The notes beneath the pieces are model-generated. The model did not search any database. It worked only from the letters and a program-made list of their open reading frames with translations, and had not been told where the DNA came from. From the NCBI GenBank assembly GCA_016858145.1, contig JAEHOE010000070.1, forward strand, positions 124,001 through 188,000: a DNA stretch of 64,000 nt, written 5' to 3'. Below, piece by piece: positions 45,373-58,871 of this stretch. Made by a program: the position numbers and the translations under genes. The first letter of the stretch is position 1. Each line of letters opens with the position of its first letter. The stretch is from Edaphochlamys debaryana (Eukaryota; Chlorophyta; Chlorophyceae; Chlamydomonadales).

Positions 45373-47723
45373 TTAAGCTTGATCATGCTTGACGGAGGTG
45401 AGCGGTCCTGGGGTTTAGAGTGCCTAGCATGATTGGCCACGATGACTGGCCTCGCTTGCGCTAGCCAGCACGCCCTCGTATGATCAAAGACTATGGCTGT
45501 GCCCCGCGTATGACGAGCCGTGACAGTGTGTCACGGCGACCGGTCTTCCATCGCGCCGATCTGGTACCGCAGCTGTAGCACGGAGCCTCAGGCTGCCTCA
45601 CGGAGACGGCGGGCGCCGATGCTGGCACCGCAAGCACCGGGAGCTGCAGAGCTAGAGGGTTGAAGAAGGGATGGGCGCTCTGTGGGCTACGGCCGAACCG
45701 TGCCGAACCCCGGGGGTTCACGCGGGGAAGGGGGAAGGAGGGAAGGACGGGCAAGGAAGGAGGGGGAGGGAAGACGCGGCGGGAGCTTGCCGTCAACCCT
45801 GAGCGCCGGCTCGCAACCGCCGTCCAGCCGAAGCGGTCAAAGATGCTGCCGCGGCACGGACAAAGAAAGTTGCACAGCTGAATGATGGCCTGTGCTTGAG
45901 CGCGTGGGGCAAGCCAGGGGGTCAGAGCGGTCCTCGTGACCCGCATGGCCCTCGCTGGGACCGCAGGTCGGAGTGCCTGGCTTCGGTCTGAGCTGTCGTT
46001 AGCCGGCCTGAAAGCCGGGTCAGCGCGGCGAGGCCCATACCGCACGTCTTGAGAGTTGAGACCCCCGCACGGATGGTCCTGCCAGCCTGGGGCTGACTGC
46101 TCGCTTATGTTTTGCCTCCGTGATTCGTGCTGATCCCGCCCCGGACGCGCCGTATGCCTCTGCCCCGGTAGCCTCTGCTGGATGCGCCCCTGTTGGATAC
46201 CGTACATGCCGATCGGGGGATGGACGTAGACCAACAGGGAAGACCACCTGTTGACCTGAAGCATGTCCTGCGGTGCGGCAGGGCGCAGGGGGCAAGGGCG
46301 CAGACCAGCCTCAACCGCTAAGGCGGATAGGGCCTCGCGCTTTTCCCAGGATCCAACAGCGCGGGCCAGCGGGTGCTATTGAGACGTTCCGTGGGGCCCC
46401 AGAGCTGGCCTTGCGTGCGGACAGCGTGCCCTCACTTACCGGCCGGACCCGCCCCTGGTCACTGAAAGTTCAGAGAGCGGGTGGCGGGGCGCTGGAGGCG
46501 GCCGTGCGGAGCGGCTGCAGTCCCTTGGGCGCCCGGCATAGGAGGGTTTGCAGGGGTTGGCCCGGGTCTTGGACTGGTTTGGGACGGCAAGGGACAGGGC
46601 ACGTCGCAATTGGCGCTGGGCTGAGGAAGTGGGGGGCTTACGGACCGCTCGAGGACCCATGCACCTATCTTTCATGGTGCACACCCCGGCTGCCTAGGAG
46701 GCCAGGCAGAGATGGGGCGTCCTCGCCATTCGCAAGGACCCCTGTTGATGAGGGGCGGAGCCGCGGAGGGCGCAGGGGCTGAGTCAGTGCGGGCAGGAGT
46801 GAGGGACGGAGTCCTTCAGTGGAGGGGACAGGCAAGCAGGGGCTAGTAAGAGGGAGCGTGCACACTGCACAGCTTCCCACCCTCAGTCCCCCTTCTACCT
46901 TCCCCCGCGGGGTCCGGGTCTGGCACCGCCGGTGGGCCGCCTAAGTTGATGCAGTATCTCACCAGGCAGGCTCCGGGGACTCCGGGAAAGGCTCGTCCCG
47001 GTCCGAGCTCCGGCGGAATCGGCGTGCCGGCACCGCCGCCCCATCAAGCATACCTGCCTGCCCTTTGCCAAGCCATTCTATAGCTAGCAACATCTACAAT
47101 GCACACAGGATTGACGTAAGAAGAGTCCCGCCGAGAAGGCTCCATGGCGTGGCTCTGCGGTCTTCGCCTCTTAGACAGGGCTGAGTGCACGACTGCGGTG
47201 CCTACACCAGACAGTAGCTAGAGGCGGTCGCGTTGCCAGTTCTGCCGCCAGTCGTGCCAACCCAACAATTATCTCGGGCCGCCGCGATATCTTGCGCCGA
47301 GGCGGTTGACCGAGCCCGGTTGACGCCTTCAACAGCACCTTGCTTGTCTCAATCATCGCGGGTGGCCTGGCCTGGCTAGCGCTGCGCGACGACCATTCGC
47401 CGGGTAGCCCAGGAAGATGGAGGTGCGTGTTGAGCCCCGCCGCAGCGGCGATGGGTTGCTCGCTTGAGACCACAGTCCGCGCACCGGCGGCCTGCTACTC
47501 GACCTCTGCCTTTACGTATGCCGCTTGACATGGTGTACCCCGGGGTTGCTCGCGTGGCCAATATCTCCGTTTTCTCGTTAGAGCGCACCCATTGTCAGGT
47601 ACCGGGCTTCTCTCGGCGCTTGCTGCCGTAACCCAACGCATGTCGTCATTCTGCCGGAACGACCAGCAGCAGCGCTAGAGCCCACATCAGCTGAGGCGAG
47701 GTGCCCCTTGCCCTCGAGATATA
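45373..47723. other. Divergent promoter region of the PC-esterase and CDKL-like genes
   Basis: 2.35 kb between a minus-strand and a plus-strand gene. It contains a minus-strand ORF of 257 codons with a real ATG (46264-45491), but its codon use is mixed, it resembles no domain and I see no splice context, so it is noted and not called. An unseen 5' exon of the CDKL-like gene may lie here, because a strong acceptor precedes 47904. Confidence 0.4.
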
Positions 47724-50700
47724 ATGAGGGCACTAGGCGCCCAGCAACGGCCTGGCCTGGCTGGCCCGGGAGCGGGGGTTGAGAGTCCCAGTGCCAGTCC
47801 CTCCGGCACAACCCTAGGCCGCAGGCAGCTGGATACTCCCCTGCAATACCTTGATACACAAGCTACATACCAACGGTTGTACTTTCTCTGTCCACACGCG
47901 CAGAGGTATGAGTACCTTTCAACGTTATCGTCCGGCGCCTATGGCGTGGTGCGTTGCACTCGGCACGGGCAGCTCGAGGGCGGCTGGGGCCACGCGTACT
48001 GCCCCCTCGCCACACGAGCTGCACGGAGGCTTGCGGGTCGGGGTTTCATGGGTGCGAGCTAGCACCCCACAAACCTCGGCCCCGGCTCTCGCAGCCCTCC
48101 CAGCCCTGCCCCTGTTGGTGCTCTAAACCGGTACCGCTTGTCAACCGATGCCCAACAAACTCAGGTTTACAAGGTTTTGGACCGGGTTAGCGGCCGCATC
48201 TGCGCCACTAAGGGCATCAAGCAGGCGCACGAGGATGCCGAGGTGGGGGCGCGTGTTGGGGGGGTGGCGGGGTGGGGTACAAACGGGGCGAGGCCCAGGA
48301 AACACTCACGATGCTGGCTGCTCCCAGCCATCTCTGGGAGGGACATGTCCCTCACTGTACAATGAGGGACAGTGGGGGTGTGCTGCAGCGTGACAACGGC
48401 CACGTGCCGCCATCACCCCTCCGCAGGTGCTGAGGCTGACGCTGCGTGAGGTCAAGGTGCTCAAAGCCCTGCCCCCGCACCCGAACGTGGTGACCCTGGT
48501 GGAGGCCTTTCGGAGCCAAAGCGGCAGGTGCGAACGAGGTGAAGGATGTAAACCAGTGTTCCCGCGCAGCCCGTGCGCCCACCTCCCGGGGTATGAGAGG
48601 GGAGGGTGTGGGTGTGGGTTGCGCGCCCGCTTGGCCCATGCCCTGCGCCTGCACGCGTGCTGAGGCCTCGCTGTTACCAGTGCTGCCGTCACGCTTGCGC
48701 AGGGTTGTATTAAAACATGCTTTCCGCCTGCCTCGCAGAGTATACCTGGTGTTCGAGTTCGTGGAGCGAAGCCTACATGAGGTGGGCGAGCGCGCTGAAT
48801 GAAATGCGCCGCAAGGACCGTCAGCACCGCCGTGACTGCCTTCGACGCTACCTGCACACCTAGCGGTCCTCACCCACTTGTCTGCCGGGCATGCGGCCCC
48901 GCGCTGTGCTGCGCAGGAGATGCACCGCCACCCGCGCGGCGCACTGCCGGGACCCATGCTCAAGGTGGGGCGCTGCGCGAGCGCAAGCGAGAGGAAGCGG
49001 GAAAGCAGCCCGTGGATGGAGCAGGCCGCAGGCAGGGCCAGCCGGCTTGCTCAACCGCACCTCCTGCCGCTGGGCGCGTGAACGCCCCTGGCTTGGGCCT
49101 TCTCCATGGCCCCCCCTTTCTGCCCCCCTTCCGCCCCCCCTTGTCCGCCCCCCTTCCGCAGTCGGTGGCCTGGCAGCTGCTGCACGCCCTGGAGCACTGC
49201 CACTTCCACAACGTAGGGAGGCGGAAGGAGGCACAGGAGGGGAGGCTTGAGGGGATGGAGAGCAATCGTTTGTAATCCAAGCACCGCTGCCGCGGGATGC
49301 GGGCTTCGACGGACTCCTGACCACTTACCGGTCGGGGCGACCACCTTGTCGGGAATGCCAAAAGTGCCACAGCCAGCCGCCGAGCGCTAACCGCACCACC
49401 GCCAACTGTGTAGGTCGTGCACCGCGACGTCAAGCCCGCCAACGTGCTGCTGACGGGCTACACGCGCGGCGTGGGCGGCGGCGGCGTGGTGAAGCTGTGC
49501 GACTTCGGGTTCGCGCGGCCCGTGATCCCGCCCGCTCCTCACCCGCCCGGACGGGGGGAGACCGAGCCCCGTGTGGCGCACGGCCGCGACGGAGGCGAGG
49601 GCCTGGCCATGTCAAGCTACGTCATGACTCGATGGTACCGGCCGCCAGAGGTGAGGACCTGGGGGCGCAAGCACCGCCGAGGTTTAGATTCAGAGGCAGG
49701 GGTGGAGGGGTTCTCAGGTTGGGGGTACGCTGCAAGGGGGTAGCAGCCAGCGGCCTGCGGTACGCGCGCACGCACTGGCAAGGGCAAGGCTGAGTGAGCG
49801 CGGGGCGGCGTACGCAAGGCCCGGTCGCGTGATGCGGCGTCAGACGGGCCGTACCGGGATGCTGACCCATGTGCCGTACCACGTGCAGGTGCTGGTGGGG
49901 GACATGTACGGCACCCCCATCGACGTGTGGAGCTTCGGCTGCACCCTGGCCGAGCTGGCGTCCGGCAAGCCGCTCTTCGCTGGTGAGCTTCCTCACAGCC
50001 CATGTGCTCGCCCGATGCTTGGGACCCCTTCTGGCCTTACGAGCAACAAGGCCCCCGCTTGCACAGCTTCGCCCCGCCTCGGCCTGTTTCAGCCTCTGCA
50101 CCCGACACGGGTCCCTCTTCTTGACTACTGAGCAGCCGGGCCTTGAAGACTATGTAAGTGCAGAGTATTTCACCGGTTACAGAAACATGACACTGCCTGT
50201 TTGCCTCCCGTCCTTGTTGCGTAGGGCGCTCCACGGTGGACCAGATCTGGCGCATACTGCGCTGCCTGGGGCCCCTGCCGCTCAGCCAGACCGCCTGCCT
50301 GCGGGAGGACCGCCGCCTGGCGCCCCTGTGGGGCTCGCCGCCGCCCGTCACCCGCAGCCTGCGACAGCTCCTGCCGGTGAGCACCGACGACTGCGCGAAG
50401 CCGCCGCGTAGCTCCTTTGTCATATCACATCCTTGATCCTGCGAGCCAAGGAGCTTTATTGCTGGCTATGCGCATCAGCTGGTTATTGATGTGCGTAGAA
50501 CTAACGAGACCGCCGCTGGGTTGGCTTGCAGGACGTCGAGCCGCGGCTGCTTCAGCTCATCACCGCCTGCCTGACGCTCGACCCTCGCAAGCGCCCGACC
50601 GTACGGCAGCTCCTCGAGCAGCCGTACTTCTGGGATGTACGGTCGCTGCTGGCGGGTACGGATGTGGGCGCCCAGCTGCCGTACATCAATGGCCCCGCGG

Positions 50701-53700
50701 ACTTGCGGTGCACGATCACGCGGCCGGCCGTCAACGCCCGCTTGCCCGCGGATGCGACGGTGGATGCCGCTGACGGAGCCAGGGCCCCCGTTGGCGCCAG
50801 CAGCGGCAAGCCAGACGGGAGCACAGCCCAAGCGGCAACCGAGCTTAAGGCGACTGGTGCCGATGCCAGGGCGGTCGGGGAGTCAGGCGCGCCCGCTCAA
50901 AGGCTAACCGCCGCCACTGACGGCGGCGCCGTTATTGTCCCCTCCGTCACCTCCGTCGCCGCCAGCGTAGCCAGCGAGGCTTCTGCCATCCCTCTTCCCG
51001 GCTGCCGCGCCGCCGACGCCGATGCCAATGGCACGCCACGCTCGCCGGCGCCTGAGGCGCGCCCGCCCGCGACGGTCACGGCGGCGGCGGCAGCGGCGTC
51101 GCCCGCAGCAGGTGTCAGCATCACAGCCCTTTCCGGCAACGCCAAGGACGACCCCACTAGCAGCATCACGGCTGCATGTGAGGCGGTCACGAGCCACAGC
51201 ACGGCCCCAACCGAGGCGGTCTCGGAGCTGATGCCCGGGGGCAGCGGCGGCGGCGGCGGCGGGGCTGCCGCCAGCGGCGCCTGGCCGCGGAACCTGCCGC
51301 CGTCGCTGCTGCGGCCGCCGCCGGTGCTGCTGGGGCCCAGCCTGCCGTGGGCGGCGCGTGTGGCGGATGAGGCCGTCGGCCTGTCCACGGTGGCGGATTC
51401 GCTGCTGACGTCAGGCGAGAACACCGTCAGCAGCGGAGGCCAGGCTGCCGCCGCCGTCGCCCCTGCCGCCGCCGCCGCCAGCGATGGCGTCAGCACGCTG
51501 GAGGCATCCGAGCGGTCGCAACACGGCCGTGTGGCCAAGTCGGTTGCGGACGTGGCTGCCGCCGCCGAAGCGCCCGGCAGCCCCTTCAGGATCCCTTACG
51601 CGAATCTCGGATCGGGTCCCGGGGGCATTGCTAGCCCAGTCGGCATCACGGCCGCTGCCGCCGCCGCCGGCATGGCCGGCACCCGGCCGGCTGCCGTTGG
51701 TGCGATGTCGCCGCCGCTGCGGGCCAGTATCGACCTCATGTGCCTGGGCAGCCCTGCGGGCGCCCCCGCTTTGTCGACGTATCTGGACCGCAATGCGCCG
51801 CTGCCGCACCGCCGCGGCCCCGCTCTGCCGCAAGACTCCCTCGTCCTCGGCTCGCCTGTCGGTGAGCGCGGGCCCGGGTAGCGCAAGCATAACTGCCGTG
51901 GGTCCGGTATCTCAGTGCCTAGCTGCTTTATTGCGGGGGAGGAGCGAGACCGGTTGCACCGGAACCGTTTCCATGCCGGTCTAGACGGACGCCCGGGGTG
52001 CAGAACAGCCAGCAGAGGCTCGAGAGAGGCGGTTGGGCTCACGCGTCTGCCTGACATGCGCTTGCAGGCACGGCACCCGGCTCCCCCATCGCGACGACCG
52101 CGCCTAACAACTCCGAGGGGCTCGTCGGCGGCGCCCGGCCGTCACATGTCGAGGCGATACAGGTGGGAGCTGGGGGGTGCTCTGGATGCCTCGAGCGCGT
52201 GGCGCAGGGCCCAGGCCGCCCTGCACCCGCTCCTCTTGGAGGGGCGCACACCCAGGCCCACGTCAGCACGCGCTCTGCGTTCACCGGCTCTCCTTGACTG
52301 CTGTCCGTTCTTCCCGCTTTCCTGCTGCCCGCCGGAAGGTCCTGGAGCACGTGGCAAGCGAGGCAGGAAAGTCCGAGGCCCAAATGCTCAACACGGGCGT
52401 CAGCGTGGGCCCGCTTCACTTGCTGTCGCACCAAAGCACCAACCTCTCGATCCAGGCCGGCCAGGCCGGCGGCGCCGCCGGCGGCGGGCTTGGCACCGCC
52501 GTCAGCGGCATCAACTCCTCCACCAGCAACGCCTACCAACACACGTTGCGATGGCTTGGCTCGCATGGCGTCGCCGCCGGCCCCAGCAGCCGCGCCGGCG
52601 GCACGATCGTGGAGCTGGAAGCAGCTGACACCACCGCGCTGGCGGCGGCGGCGGCGGCGCCACCGCTGGCGGTGGCCTCCGTCGACGTGCACAGCGTCGC
52701 CGGTAACGTCGGCGGTGGCGGCATGGGCGGCGGCGTTAGCAACGGCGGCAGCTTCTTCGCCGTTGGCGGCGGCGGCGGCGGCGACGTCAGCTCGGTCTGG
52801 GGCTCCGACGCCGGCACCCAGACGCCGCCGTCGGCGGCCGTTGCTGAGGCCGGCACTGTCGCGCGTCGCTCATGGCTCCACATTACCAGCTGGACTCCCG
52901 GTGGCGGCGGCGGCGCTGCAAACGGCGGCGGCGGCGGCGGCTCCAACGGCGGCGGCGGCGGGACCGGCGGCGGCGGCGGCAGCGCCGTGATCCGTAGCTG
53001 GGGTCGCCTGCGCGGCGTGCACGGCGGCGCCTCCGAGGGCGGCATGGCGCCAGGGCGCGCCACCTCCACCCCGCTCGGTGTCGGCAGTTGCAGTCAGGTG
53101 CCGGTCACCCTCACAGGCACAGGCACGGGCGGTGGCGTGCACGGCTCGCAGCCCGGGCCGCCAAGCCACCTGACACACCACCAAGCCCAGCTCGAGCCGC
53201 GCTGCCACCACAGCGGCCCAAGTGCCCAGCCCGTGCCGCGCACGCCGCACGCCCCGCACGGCCACGGCGCAAACGCGCGGCAGGGCGCCGCACCGCAGCA
53301 CGTGCACCTCCACCAACACACCCACACCCACCAACACCAACACGTCCACGTGCACCACGTGCACCACTACCAGCAGGTGAGGGGGCGGGCGGGGGAAGCG
53401 AGGGGGGTCGACACCGTGTATGGTCGTACGGCACCGGGCGTGCACAACCACCAGAAAGAGGGGGGGAGAGGGCGGGAGGGCAGGAGCCAGAGGGCATTTG
53501 CTCGCTTTCCCGCAAGAAGCGCTTTGTTCGACATGAGGCTTGCTAGCAACATCGGAAGCAGTCACGGTCCGACCGCCGTTTCTCGCTCCTCCTTGCGCTC
53601 CGGCCAACGCCCAGCCCCCCCAGGACCGTCACGCCCAGGCCCTGGCGGTGGCGCTGGCCCAGGCTCAATCCTGCGCCGCCGCCGCCGCCGCCGCCGGCAC

Positions 53701-55168
53701 GTCTGGCCCCGGCACTCCCGTTACGTCGGGCACCGGCGGCAGGGGCAACAGTGGAGGCTGCAGGGCTGGCGGAAGCCCGCGCGGCGGCGACGCGGGTGGA
53801 AGCGGGGCTCAGGTAGGGTGTGGGTTAGCGTGGGAGTCGGGGAGGCTTGCCCGTTCCTGTCGCAAGCTCACTTGGAGTTGGGTGGTGCCTTTCATTCGTG
53901 ATGCCCTTCCCACCACACGCCAACTTTGGGCGGGCGGGCGGGCATGGGCGCTAAGATTTACATCGTCTTCCAACCCGTTCTCGAATCCTGACCACCTGCT
54001 CCTCCCTCCACCTGCCCGACAGGCCGCCTCGCCGCTCTCGCCGGCGGGCCTGCTGGCGCTGCGCCTCCACAGCGGCAGCAACGGCGAGGGCCGCACCAGC
54101 CGTGGGCGCTACTCCGTCGACGACGACGTCCGCCGCTCCGCCGCCACCGCCGATGCTGCCGCCGCCGCCGCCGTCAGCGGCAACGGCCCCCGCTCCGTCA
54201 GCCAGGTCGAGTTGCTGCGCAGCGGAGGCGCGCCCGCCGAGCACGACCAGCTCGAGCCCGCCGCCGCCGGCCAGCCCCGCTCACCAACGGAGCCGTGTTC
54301 CGTTCCGAACCGGCTGCCGATGCGGCCCCCCGGTTGCGGGCCGCTGTCTGTCGACCAGCACGGGCGGGTGCAGGCCGCGTCGGAGCTTGTGTCCTCCACA
54401 TCTTGGGGCTGCCTTCCCCGAGCCAAGGCACGAGTTGTGACCCACAACCGCAACGGTTACGTCTCGGCTCGCGGCGGATCGAGCTCTGAGCCCGCGCATC
54501 CTGCGCGCCGCAGCGCCTGGCGCCGGCTCTTCTGCGGTCTTGTGGGCGGAGGGAACGGCGACCAACCCAACGGCCTCGACTCTAGCTCCAGCGACTCAGC
54601 GACGCGAAAGCGCTTCTCGGCGCAACCTCGGCGCTCCAGCTCGTCAGGCGACTCGCTGGGACCGGTCACGCCGCGCAGCAAGCAGCTGCAGCGACAGCTG
54701 CTGCAGCTGCAGAGCTCTCAGATGAAGCTGTCGAGCCAGGAGCAAACGTCGACCGTTTCCGCGTCGCCTTGCGGCTGGAGCTCGCGACTGGAGGGAGCCG
54801 CGAGCTGCGCTCCCGCGAACGGCAGCAGCGGCGAGAGCGGCTTCCGACGCAACAGCAACAGCAACACGTGCGACCCGTTCGGCGCTGCAGAGGGGATGGC
54901 AGCCACCGGTTCCGCGGGCAGCGCGCAGGCGACTGTGCCTCGCCAGAAGGAGCTGGGCACGGGCCGCCAGTCCGCCAGTGGCGCGCTGGCGTGCACCCCC
55001 GCGGCCTCCAACAACCCCGTCACCAAAAGCATCCCAATCCAGTTTGTTGAGACGGGTCTGCAGGCGAGCGTGGCGTGCATGCTGCCCGCGGCGGGGCACC
55101 AGGCGACCGCCATGCACCGCCTGCCTGGGCCCCCGCCTGCATCGTTCGATCAGCCGGAGGAAAAGTAG
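47724..55168 (+). CDS. CDKL-like (CMGC group) protein kinase with a very long low-complexity tail
   Basis: Exons: 47724-47948, 48165-48242, 48427-48527, 48739-48781, 48917-48964, 49162-49212, 49414-49650, 49889-49982, 50225-50376, 50532-51861, 52068-52162, 52339-53376, 53624-53812, 54023-55168. They total 4,827 nt (1,608 aa). Landmarks: YEYLSTLSSGAYGVVYKV glycine loop, ICATKGIK with Lys91, LREVKVLKAL with the helix-C Glu, VVHRDVKPANVLL (183-195), KLCDFGFAR (209-217), YVMTRWYRPPE, YGTPIDVWSFGCTLAELASG and DPRKRPTVRQLLEQPYF. The TRWYRPPE and DVWSFGC pattern places it near the CDKL family, some members of which control flagellar length in algae. The activation-loop pair is SSY where CDKLs have TxY, and the loop carries about 25 extra Pro/Gly/Arg residues. 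The remaining 1,200 residues are Ala/Gly/Ser rich, with a His-rich run at 53309-53370. The start is uncertain: a strong acceptor before 47904 allows an upstream first exon in the same frame. Confidence 0.87.
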
Positions 55169-58100
55169 CCTCCGCCTTGGCCCTTGGCGGGGCAAAGGAA
55201 GGTTTCAGCGCGGTTTTCGGCGTTGACGTCTGGTGCGTAGATCGAGGGAATCTCCGTTGTTGAAGAATCGTCAGGACGGGGTTTGGGGTTGCGCCAATGG
55301 CATAGATTATGCTCTACGAGGGGGGGGGGTCTCATCCCAGCGCAAAGATCGACAGGCGGCTTGCGGATTAGGATGGGGGCGAAGCTGTGGCTTCGGGGCA
55401 AGGGTGCATTGAGCAATGCACCCGCGCATAGGGCTTCTGAGGTGGGGGCGACAAGGCATCATGGGGACTGGGCACTGGTCGGCAAGCACCAACCGAGGTG
55501 CTGCCAGAACCTGCTGGTCAGGCCGCTGGTCACGCCACGTACGGCAAGATGTACGGCAGCGGGGCACGTACACCCTCTCGGCTCCAATCCTGGCTGTGAC
55601 CTTCTGGGCTAGCATAGGACGGCTACGCTCAGAGCCGTACGACCGAAGGACCTTGCATGGGTGTTCGGGCGCATCACAGGGGGAATCAGTACTGACGCTG
55701 TGGGCTTGTCGGGTTTGGTGATTTGGGGTGTGCCTGTCGATGATCTTTGATGCACCAATTGGTGGTGGTGGTTGGTGTGCCTTTCCCAGTCGCCGGTGAT
55801 CTTTGTGGGCGTCTTGTTGTGCGTGCGTTTGCCTGTTGGTGTGTGAGGGCAATGGCCGGTGATGTGTTCCTGCCTCAGCGGCTTTGACGGCCTTTGTCGT
55901 GATGGAGCAATTCCACGCTAAGCAGCACTTCCTGTCACGAAGGCGTGCTGGCGTGCATGCGTGTGGGTTGCTTTACTGGTTGGCATGAGACTTGATACAC
56001 AGCACTTCGGGCATCTGCAAAGGCTGCTGAAGCTGTCAGTTGCTTCTTCACTTTCAGTCGTGCACGCTTTCTGCAAGAGCCGCAGCGGCACTTGGGATAC
56101 CGGCATTGTGATGGTGTTCTCCTCAGGCTAGGTAGGCGGGGAAGGACTTGCCACTGATATCCGTTGGCAGTTTTGTGACCTACGCTGGTGCCGTCGGGGC
56201 CTGTTGGTTGCTTTGTGATAGGCTCAGTGGTTGGTTGGTATGCTTTTCGTGGCTTTCATAACTAGAGCTGGTTGGCATCTGCTTCCAGTATCAGTGCAGT
56301 TTAACTGTTCTGGCACGCATCTTTGGAGAGGGTGGCCTTACGGGTACGAAGACCGCTTCGCGGCACCAGAACAGAACATGCTTTGCGGGGGCTGAGCCAC
56401 CGGGTGGTGCGACGTGTGTTGGTTTGTGGTGAGCGGGCCAAGGGGCTTCCACCACATTTGGGGGTTGCCCACGGCCCACACGCCTAGGAGGCTCGAGGGA
56501 CGCGATTGCTGTGTTGCAGATGGGACTATGAGTCATGCGGTACCCAGGAAGGTCATTGCATTGGGTGCTGTTCTTCGTTCCATAGTCCTTGACTGGAGTC
56601 GGGAGCACCAGCCCATTACGAAGGGCTTGCACGTACAAACGGTTTCTTCTTGGTGAGCCACATGCTGCTGTTTGTAAGCGGTTGAAGGGTGTTTTGCTGT
56701 ATGCGGGCGGGCACTAGGAGGCTAAGGTATTCTCATTTGTTCGTTTGGCTGTTGCGTCTACCCGCCGGTATGCAAAGCGCTGAAGGTCATGCATGACCAC
56801 GCTCGATTTTGCGGGGGGAAGCGGGAACAAGCCGGTCTGCCCGTGTGGCACGCGTTTGCGTCAAGATGCGTTTGGGGTTTGTGTTCTGAGCAGAGAGCTC
56901 CGTCTGTGGTCCTGGCGCGTGAGGTTTCCCAACACGTGTGCCTTCGGGACTGGTCTATGACCGCGAGTGTTGATGGAATTGAGTCTGCAGTAGTTGATTG
57001 CAGCAGGGGTCTTGGGTCGTGGCCTTGAGTGCGAGCCCTGCGGGGCTCTGCTTGCGGACAGAGCTGCTGTGAGGGCTGCGGAGGCGGGTTTCTGACGAAC
57101 GCCTTACCCATGTTGGCACAAGGGCTGCTTGGTGGAGGCGCGTGTCTTGTTGGCAAGAAGGGGATAGGCCGGACTGGATGCCCACGGCTGTGGGTGAATC
57201 AGTGCATAGGGCGGTGGACGTCTACGGATGCTGTTTATACGGATTGTGTGTTTCTGGACGGGTTGGCTGCAGGGCCTGCGAACGGCAGGCAGCCGACACG
57301 CAAACGATGCAGTTTGGCGACCGGTGGAGACATGGAGAGTCACGCGGTGCGGAGCGGAAGAGTTACGCATGCCATTCATGTTTGCCCAGCGGCAGTGCTG
57401 GCCCCTTCTGATGCCTGTAGTTTTGGCGATGGTGTTGGTTGCAGTAAGGCGTCAGGAGCCACGCCGGTACGATACTCACTACGGGTGCGGTCACATAAGT
57501 AGCTGGGCGCTTCTGTCGGGGAGGCGGGGGGCGGGGGCGAGGGAGGACTCGACGGGGGCACGGTTGCCCGGAGGTGGTAGACCTGGCCGAGGGCTGAGGG
57601 GGTGACTGATGCTTCTTGGGGCGGCATGGGTTGGGGGCGGCATGGGTTGTGAAGAGCGGTGCGGGGCCGTGTGGGAATACGAAGGCGGGCGGTCACGGAG
57701 ATCCCACAAAGAAATCAGTGAGCGTGTGCGAGGACAGGAGTGCAAAGTGGTGGCGGCAAGTAGTTGTTGGAACAACGGCTGCGGAAGCCGGCTGAACTAC
57801 ACCTGGAGGGGCACAAGCGCAGTGGAGGACGAGAAGGGATACGGTAGGCGGGCCGCGAGACTTAGCCATTCATGCTTCTTCGTACCGCCCTAGCTTGGGC
57901 GGAATCTGGCGTTGTGTTCTGGACCTAGGAATTTGCCTACAGCTATATCCTTCGGAACTCCTACTAAGGCAGCGCTCGGCTGCGCAACAAAGGGCAGGCG
58001 GCGCATGAGCCTGGCGTAGCTGTGAGTAGGTAATCTGTGGTCTGCTGAGGTCATGGATCTGCGTCCCCAACGAGCGGAAGGGACCGGAGACGTAGACTCT

Positions 58101-58866
58101 TGACCTGTAGATATTTCGTAAGTACGTGCGACCTGAAGACGCTGCTTGCTGCGGTTGAGAACAACGGTTCCAAGCAACGGAGGGTGCAGGCGGTGCCAGA
58201 GCTGGCCGACGCCCTCACACAAGCTCTGGCCACTGGTCCTCTCGGCAGGAACGGCGCAACTCCGGGTCTCCGGATGGATGCTGCATGCAAGCAACAAAGG
58301 CAACCTTGGAGGGACCTCTCTCGGGCGCACACCCCTGCCCCCGTGCGCTGCATCCCCTGTCGTCATCCCCCGGACTTCGCTGCACGGCCCCTGTGAGCAC
58401 AGAAGGCCCCATGCGCTGTGCCCTGGGGCCTCCATTCACGTGGACTCCCGCACTGGGAGTCGGAGGGAGTCGACGGTGACACCCTTTACCCGCCTGGCGA
58501 CCGTATACTACATTGGACACTGCCGCCATTCAACGTTGTCTAACCTCCAAGACCGTCCCCGCCCATCACCCACACACCCCACGCCGTCCTCAACCCCTGC
58601 GCTCTCTCACGACCCTGCCACCACCCACAGACCCTTACCAGCGCCCCGCCGAACGCACCCGGTCAGGCTCTTCCACCATCATTCGCCATGCCTTCCTTCA
58701 GCCCCTGAGACGCCTTACAGCCTGCTCATCACTACCCCTGGTGCAAGCCTTCCCAACACAAGGCACCATTGCGCCCCTGCCTCGCTCTTCCCCTGTGCCT
58801 CTGTGCCTGTGTCCCCTGTCCCCAGTCCTACGCTGGCAATGGGTCTCCAGCCATTCCCTCACGGCC
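55169..58866. other. Long G/T-rich 3' UTR and intergenic tract
   Basis: 3.7 kb with visibly lower GC and many GTTGG, TTTGTGG and GGTGT words from 55600 to 57500, as in long algal 3' UTRs. Plus-strand TGTAA at 56673-56677 may end the kinase transcript. No exon series joins in phase on either strand. Plus-strand frames near 58146-58979 are Pro/Ser/Thr rich and not supported. Confidence 0.4.
56673..56677 (+). terminator. Candidate TGTAA polyadenylation signal (CDKL-like gene)
   Basis: The TGTAA I find downstream of the kinase stop codon, about 1.5 kb away, at the end of the G/T-rich tract. Confidence 0.4.
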
Positions 58867-58871
58867 TTACA
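58867..58871 (-). terminator. Candidate TGTAA polyadenylation signal (ClpF-like gene)
   Basis: Minus-strand TGTAA about 690 bp past the stop codon of the ClpF-like gene. Confidence 0.45.

Noticed and set aside
45491..46264. 257-codon minus-strand ORF with a true ATG
   Set aside because: Mixed codon bias, no domain and no splice or poly(A) context. It could still be a lineage-specific gene, but I cannot support it.
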